A program made the position numbers and the translations under genes. Positions 58,592 to 64,000 of a DNA stretch of 64,000 nt are shown here, piece after piece. Under the pieces are notes generated by a model, which was not told where the DNA came from, did not search any database, and worked only from the letters and a program-made list of their open reading frames with translations. Numbering within the stretch: the first letter of the stretch is position 1; the number at the start of each line of letters is the position of its first letter. The DNA comes from Rhynchonema sp. JSB1_4 (taxonomy: Eukaryota > Nematoda > Chromadorea > Monhysterida > Xyalidae), in NCBI GenBank assembly GCA_030248065.1, contig JASAMV010006442.1:62001-126000 (forward strand), in the 5' to 3' direction.

Positions 58592-59266
58592 GTGGTATGT
58601 GCACGATGGGGTGTGCTGAAATGCGATATCGTACGATGGCCTACATCCTATAAGTTGACAAAAAGGCCTAATTCATTCCAGGTGGACGTTTCGAACTTCG
58701 TTAGTCATTGTCGAATCGGAGCTGATGTTATCTCGAATTTATCTGTGGATGTGTTTTGGTTTTTGTCTTCTTAAATTTGTCTGAAAAGGGCAGGGCGTAG
58801 GGATAAAATGCAACTCGTATAGCTGTTTTTGTAGGTTGTGACCGTTTGGTGATTTCGCACTGACGATGACGTGGTGCACCGCCGGGGTGCAAAATCAGGC
58901 CAACCAGCCAAACCCTTTGCATTGGGTTGAAAGGCATAGCTGTATTTTCTCAGCATGCACGAAGGCGAACTTTGTGCAGAACACAGCTGCATACAAAAAA
59001 GTTCACCATGAACTGCAGACGAAAGAACTTCTGGCCAGATATGTTAGAGCAACACTGATCGTGATAACATCTGCTCCTATCCGACCTTATGAATGATTAC
59101 CATTAAGGGTCGAAAACATTGGGGTTCGTTTTTCCCTTGTGAGCTTAGAATAATATATACCATACGCCAATATGCATGAAAACAAAATATACAATTTATC
59201 CACAAAAATGATTAGGTATATGTTGAAATGCTGCTAAAAGTATGCAAAGTCTCAGTCAGACAGACT

Positions 59267-59473
59267 CTAAAACTTGCCACGCTTTTTTAATTCAAATGTT
59301 TTTAAATTAAAAACCAGTTGACTAACAATCGCATCGATAGCGGCATCGACTGATTTCGCCTCCTGCTCAGGTGTGAGCACGAATTGGACCCTGGACGTGC
59401 CGGGTGACGGTATGTGTGTTGTCGCATTGGTCCGGCTCATTGTTTGTTGATACAGACGGATGGCGCTACTGCA
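59267..59473 (-). CDS. small unrecognised protein
   Basis: A single-exon frame of about 68 residues starts MCSSAIRLYQQTMSR and includes RVQFVLTPEQEAKSVDAAID and a basic end (ELKKRGKF). It looks like a helical small protein; an internal Met (59437) could be the start. No family is recognised and no intron is visible. Confidence 0.4.
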   Translation of the reverse strand, partial: CSSAIRLYQQTMSRTNATTHIPSPGTSRVQFVLTPEQEAKSVDAAIDAIVSQLVFNLKTFELKKRGKF

Positions 59474-60702
59474 CATTTTCCGCGTATTTTTGGGAAATAT
59501 CAAATAATTTTATTTTTAAAGCTTTTGACAGTCACTGTTTTCGACCACGTGATCATGCAAACTGGAAGTCCAAGGCCTATCAGGTGATCTGTCACGGCGT
59601 GCGTGTTTGAGGCACCACTAATGAGCCGATGACTCAGTGATGTTAACCATTCCGAAAACCAGGATAAAGTTAATCGGTCATGCGAGGCTAACGCATCATT
59701 GGAGTGGGTGGCGGGCAGGCTCTACATATTGTTCTCAAACAGAGAGCTGTCCTATGCGAAACATTACTGTCAGGGGGTTCACAATTGAAATACAATATCA
59801 AAGCGGCAAAAGCTCCGAGATACAGCTTATCCATAAAGCGCAAGGGCTTATTTGGACATACTACGAAATGTTCCGCCGTAAGTGATCGGCTTCTTCGCAG
59901 GAGTGATAAAATCCTTCTCACTTTTGAATGCCATTCATGCGCACCTGAGATTGTGAAATACCGATCACACGATCACGGTCGTAATTATTTCAATTCCGTA
60001 CTCCCACTCCGTCGGGATTTTCTATTTGTGGCTCGCAAATGCACCTGCATTATGAATGTACGTACAAACTGTCGGCTAAAAAATATCGCTCGCGCATTTT
60101 GTTTCCATGCCGTTGTATAGGTTAATGTGTAATGCTTGCCATGGGAAAAAGGCACCTGGTCATCTTGTGCTTAGTTGGACAACGTTGCGCAGTATACCGT
60201 CACACAAGATCCGTTCATAATGGTACAGCGCTATTATTTCCGTACGTTTGAGTGAGCTAATTGCTATATTTGAATGATATTATTATCCGTCCGTTGTGCC
60301 TTGCTTAATAATGGGTTGATGTCGAAGAGAAAGCCAAGCCGATCGAAGTTTTAGAAACATCCAGGTCCTAGACAAGACCTATTACGTAATATACCGCGCA
60401 GAAACCGAATAATAAAACCTCCTTCCTTGTGTTATCCACAAAATGAACTGAGCAAACACAATACACGAACTTTGCGCTATAAATATCGAATATCGAATCT
60501 AACGCAAATAAATAATGTGATAGAACCGGCGCGATGGACGAATGTTTTTGTTGACAATCAAAAAAGTCACAGTGTCAGGGAAATAAATAAAAATATATCG
60601 AAGTTTGTCAAAAAAATGCAAAGAATCATTCAGAAGTTCGCGAAATGCACAAAAAGAAAATAATAAAAAAGATAAAAAGCACAAAACAGCTAATTTCAAA
60701 TT
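59474..60702. other. stretch without supported gene
   Basis: A plus-strand open frame at 59704-60120 has no domain or splice partner I can defend. The right part (60420-60700) is AT-rich. Confidence 0.35.
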
Positions 60703-61198
60703 CTACGATTTCTGTTCGTCCTGCCATTGAATGGTCGACGGAACGATAGCGCTCGGCGGCGTGCTCAGCAACGAATTAAGGTCGTCCTCATTATTTTGAG
60801 GTTCCGAAGTGTCGATTAATTCAAATTTGGTGTTTCCCGACATGGACGGATAGGCGTGCGGTTGTTGGGCCTCGTCAGTGTTGGGAGTGTACTGGGGTAT
60901 GGTGTCGAGATTCGATGGTGCCGATGGCGGTTGACTGATAATTGCACGTCGTTTGGTCGACATCTTACGCACCATCATGTTGTCGAGCGGGTCGATCACG
61001 GTGGACGCGATTCTGAAACTGGACGTGATGATTTGCGATGCAATGGTGCACCGGAACTCTTCAGTCGTTCATTCATAATCATTTCGCCAACCTGTTTCCA
61101 GCACTGGCCAGTCCGGCATACGAGGCCTTGTTGCTCGTCAGTGTTGGCCCACTAGCGCCTCGTCGTGCGCTCGTTGGTGAACTGGTTACTATCTGCAT
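60703..61198 (-). CDS. small unrecognised Ser/Thr/Pro-rich protein
   Basis: Two exons, 61092-61198 and 60703-61012, in phase, 138 residues from ATG 61198 to TAG. The N terminus has SSPTSARRGASGPTLTS. The middle carries a basic patch (MVRKMSTKRRAIIS). The C-terminal half is acidic and Pro-rich (TDEAQQPHAYPSM, NNEDDLNSLLSTPPSA). It is probably disordered, with phosphorylation-type SP/TP sites. Start and stop look complete. No family is recognised. Confidence 0.6.
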
Positions 61199-61521
61199 TT
61201 GGGGATTATATCTGCTGTTTTATTATTATTCTCACTTAAAATAGTTTCAAAAATCACGCCCGCACCGGTCCACTATTCCGTTTGCCACCCTTGCCAGCAC
61301 TCGTATTGTTGTGGTCCAATTTTGTAACTGGTAATGCAGCCGCCGTGGTAAAACGATGACTGCGGAATCTGCGAAACGTAGGGAGCTTCATAAATATTCT
61401 TCGATAATTTGTTCCTATCAGTTTCTATGTGCTAATGTTGAACTGATTCTAATTCTTCTACGCTTGCTGGGATGCTTAATTGGACTGGAATCACTATGGG
61501 GCAACTGCACTGGGTTGCGTG

Positions 61522-61706
61522 ACAAGAGGGTCCAGTGTTCAAGACGGTCCAGCGTGCAAGACGGTCCACGTGCAAGAGGGTCCATGGTGCAAGAGGGTCC
61601 ATGGTGCAACACGGTCCATGGTGCAAGAGGGTCCATAGTGCAACACGGTCCATGGTGCAAAAGGGTCCATGGTGCAAGAGGGTCCATGGTGCAAGAGGGT
61701 CCGCAG
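61522..61706. repeat. 17-bp minisatellite, unit GGTCCATGGTGCAAGAG
   Basis: About nine to ten tandem units vary at the GAG/CAC and AAGAG/ACACG positions. The matching array in inverted orientation lies at 62725-62990. Confidence 0.8.
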
Positions 61707-61904
61707 CGCGCAACGCGCTTATTTTGTTGAAACTAGAGCGTGTTCAACATGACTTACTACCATGGGCGGCACGGCATCGTGCTCGGCGCTTAAAGGGGAT
61801 GACAGACAACTCCAAACACACGTTTCTCATCTTTTCATAAAATTTTTCGTCTTGTGGCGCACTGAAACTCGAAATTCACAAAGCTACACTAGGAACTTAA
61901 TCAA

Positions 61905-62275
61905 TTACCGTGTTGTCGGAAATAGAACCCCATTAAATGAACCCCGCCCAAATGGCGCGAAATCAAAAATAGAGCCCCATTAACAGAACCTCACCCTACC
62001 CCCAACCTTCATCGTACCGTTGTGTCAAACGTTGTTTAAGCTCGCGTACATAGCATAATACCACTTTTTATGCATGATTGACGCCATTAAAGGTACAGTA
62101 GAAAATCCCCAAAACAAGCAATGTTTGGAGGTGTTATTTTAACTGACGTTTTTCGTCCGGGGTCCAAAAAATGGAACCCCCCATTAGTTGACCCCGTGAA
62201 TTGAATCCCACCAAAATGACCCAGGTGAAAAACAGAATCCCTGTCTTCTATTTCCGACAATACGGTATAGGCAAA
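61905..62275. mobile_element. MITE with TGTCGGAAATAGAA inverted ends
   Basis: The left end TTACCGTGTTGTCGGAAATA and the right end (inverse CTATTTCCGACAATACGG at 62248-62265) match. The interior holds GAACCCC/GGGGTTC phrases. It lies between the two inverted minisatellites. Confidence 0.6.
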
Positions 62276-62724
62276 AAAATCCAGGCTCCGACCCGTCGTT
62301 TTGAGGCAGCGAAACACACACAAACCAGGTTCTTGCATTCAGCGCGACCACGTCCAGAATCAAGGCAGCAGGTATATGTAGAGGAATGCATGTTGCTGAG
62401 GTATCGCACTCTCCACAGCGGCTGAAGTTTTTGTTCGACAAATAGTTAAATTAAGAATGTAATATTTCATTGGTTTCGGCAACTAGAGCATCATATTTCA
62501 GGCGTGCAATCTTGCGAACAGAACAAAAAAGTACGCAAATTTTTGTTTGATATACCAAAAGTGGTAGCCGTCAGACATACCCATCGTTTAAGCGCCAAGC
62601 ACGGATGCAGTGCCTGCCGCCCATTTTATTGCTTTGTTGCAGGTAATGTTGAACGCGCTCCAGCTTCACAAATCTATTGTTTCACAAATATTACTCACAA
62701 ATCACTATCGCTTGCTCTTACCCC

Positions 62725-62990
62725 CATGGACCCTCTTGCAACCCAGACTCTCTTGCACCATGGACCCTCTTGCACGTGGACCGTGTCGCACTGTGGACTC
62801 TCTTGCACCATGGACCGTGTTGCAGTATGGACCCTTTGCACTATGGACCCTCTTGCACAATGGACCCTCTTGCACTATGGACCCTCTTGCACCATGGACC
62901 CTGTTGCACCATGGACCCTCTTGCACCATGGACCCTCTTGCACTATGGACCTTCTTGCACCATGGACCGTGTTTCGTTGCTTCTGGACCC
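62725..62990. repeat. 17-bp minisatellite, inverted array (CTCTTGCACCATGGACC)
   Basis: About 15 units, several with the variants GTGTTGCA and TATGGACC. It is the reverse complement of the array at 61522-61706. Adjacent unique phrases (AGAGCGTGTTCAACAT near 61735 and ATGTTGAACGCGCTC near 62646) are also inverted, so both arrays belong to one palindromic structure. Confidence 0.8.
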
Positions 62991-63081
62991 TGATGCAACC
63001 ACCCGTTTAAAAACCGCCGACCCCCACGGCCCCCACCCCACCCCGGTTCAGGGTGGTTGCTAAAGCTTTAGAAAATGTTAT

Positions 63082-63911
63082 TTACTGGACGCTGCGTTTG
63101 TTCTTTTTCTTGCCGGCGCAGGCCATGCACGCTCTCACAAGCAATCTGAAATTTTTAGAGGTTTATGCGACCAACCTTTGAGTTTCAACAGACAAAAGAT
63201 TGCCAAAATTTAGATCAATCTTTATAAGATCAAAACTTTTCCTAAAAGCGTCCGCTTTGGACAAGCACTTGGCAGTAAAAGCCGTAAAAGATACAGCGGC
63301 AAAACCAAAAACTCACTCGAGCACCTTCACACACAAATACACGACGATGGCTGCGTAGAGTCCGATTGCAATCGCTGTGAGCACAGCTTTGATTTCAAGC
63401 AATCGATCGCTGATGTTTCGCACCTAAAAGTGTTGACATAATGCTCGCTGTTCGGTTTGATAAACGCCACCGGAGTTTTCGTAACTTTCGTGAATCGTTA
63501 TTATCGAGAAAGGACCCAGTACTGGGTCCGAGTGTGGACCAGTTTTTTGTGTACTCGCATGGTACTTGACCCAAATACGTCACTAGCCGCCGTCGTTAAG
63601 TGTTGGAGTAAGATAACCTGATGAATTTCGTTTGTTTGGTGACACTAACCCACATTGGTTCAATACAAAACAAAGAACAGGGCTGTTGACTCAGGATGAC
63701 ATTGGTGGCGGATGGTGACGTGTAGCACACCAGCTGATGTTTTACGCGCGATAGACTACACCTGGGATGCATGTGTGCAGCTGGCCATCATGTTCAGTGG
63801 GCAGGAAATGTGCTGAGCGCAATTGATTTTATGTTGTACGGCCCCGAACTTCGGTCCGAGTGCGACTTCTGCTTTTTGGTTACAATGACTCTTGCAAATT
63901 TCACAGATCAT
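63082..63911 (-). CDS. small Cys-rich single-pass membrane protein
   Basis: Four exons in phase: 63762-63911, 63650-63733, 63317-63423, 63082-63145 (TAA). The visible product has 134 residues. The N-terminal part is Cys-rich (ICEICKSHCNQKAEVALG, INCAQHISCPLNMMASC, LVCYTSPSAT, QQPCSLFC). One helix follows (KAVLTAIAIGLYAAIVVYL), then CVKVLELLVRACMACAG and a basic end (KKKNKRSVQ). The layout is that of an extracellular Cys domain, one TM and a short basic cytosolic tail. ATG 63911 is the first in frame, but without a signal peptide it may be an internal Met of a longer gene reaching right of the window. Confidence 0.6.
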
Positions 63912-64000
63912 TCCTGATCAGTACTGTTATGTTGTTGTTTCAACTGTGGTGTTGAAAACCCGTTAAACACGCATGTTTTGCACAATGAAGTTGCAATTAC

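Noticed and set aside
59704..60120. 138-codon plus-strand frame
   Set aside because: No domain, no splice partners, no upstream signals; composition is not convincing.
1..64000. CRISPR arrays, bacterial operons, rRNA genes
   Set aside because: Looked for and not seen; the tandem repeats present are minisatellites and transposon parts, and all genes are intron-split.

Overview
The window looks like nuclear DNA of a nematode, or a close relative. Genes are cut by many short introns with TTTCAG-like 3' splice sites. The profilin resembles the nematode PFN-3 type. There are two nematode-style globins, a nematode-style GPI-anchored Ly6-like protein and a small saposin. Perfect TTAGGC repeats, the nematode telomere unit, sit inside the profilin intron. 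The species call is inference; no rRNA or mitochondrial marker is present.

Left part (1-23 kb). A small two-exon gene of unknown function (+) precedes a partial 26S proteasome subunit RPN2/PSMD1 gene (-) that runs off the left edge. From 6.8 to 10.2 kb lies a dense nest of hAT-like non-autonomous transposons made of G/C homopolymers and GGGCC runs. Then come a 284-aa multi-pass membrane protein (+) and a run of minus-strand genes: a MYND zinc-finger protein, a globin, an unrecognised basic/Cys protein, a four-finger C2H2 protein and a CZIB/UPF0587 zinc-binding protein.

Middle part (23-44 kb). A second hAT-like nest carries the C-terminal end of a non-LTR reverse transcriptase. It is followed by an unrecognised one-TM protein (+), the Ly6-like protein (+), the saposin-like secreted protein (+), and a tandem array of four intact gustatory-receptor-like 7TM genes plus one pseudogene fragment (all +). 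The four receptors share one exon plan, including a micro-exon of exactly 63 nt. An inverted pair of tRNA-derived SINEs lies between receptors 3 and 4.

Right part (44-64 kb). This stretch is gene-poor and packed with foldback and terminal-inverted-repeat elements, several nested in each other. It carries profilin (+), a partial unknown gene (-), a second globin (-), two small unknown genes (-), a pair of inverted 17-bp minisatellites and a small Cys-rich one-TM protein (-).

Gene models were assembled by hand from reading-frame phase, splice signals and family similarity. Where every exon junction kept frame, confidence is high. Functional links are few: RPN2 is housekeeping proteolysis, profilin acts on actin, CZIB and the zinc fingers bind zinc, and the receptor array suggests a locally expanded chemosensory or photosensory family.
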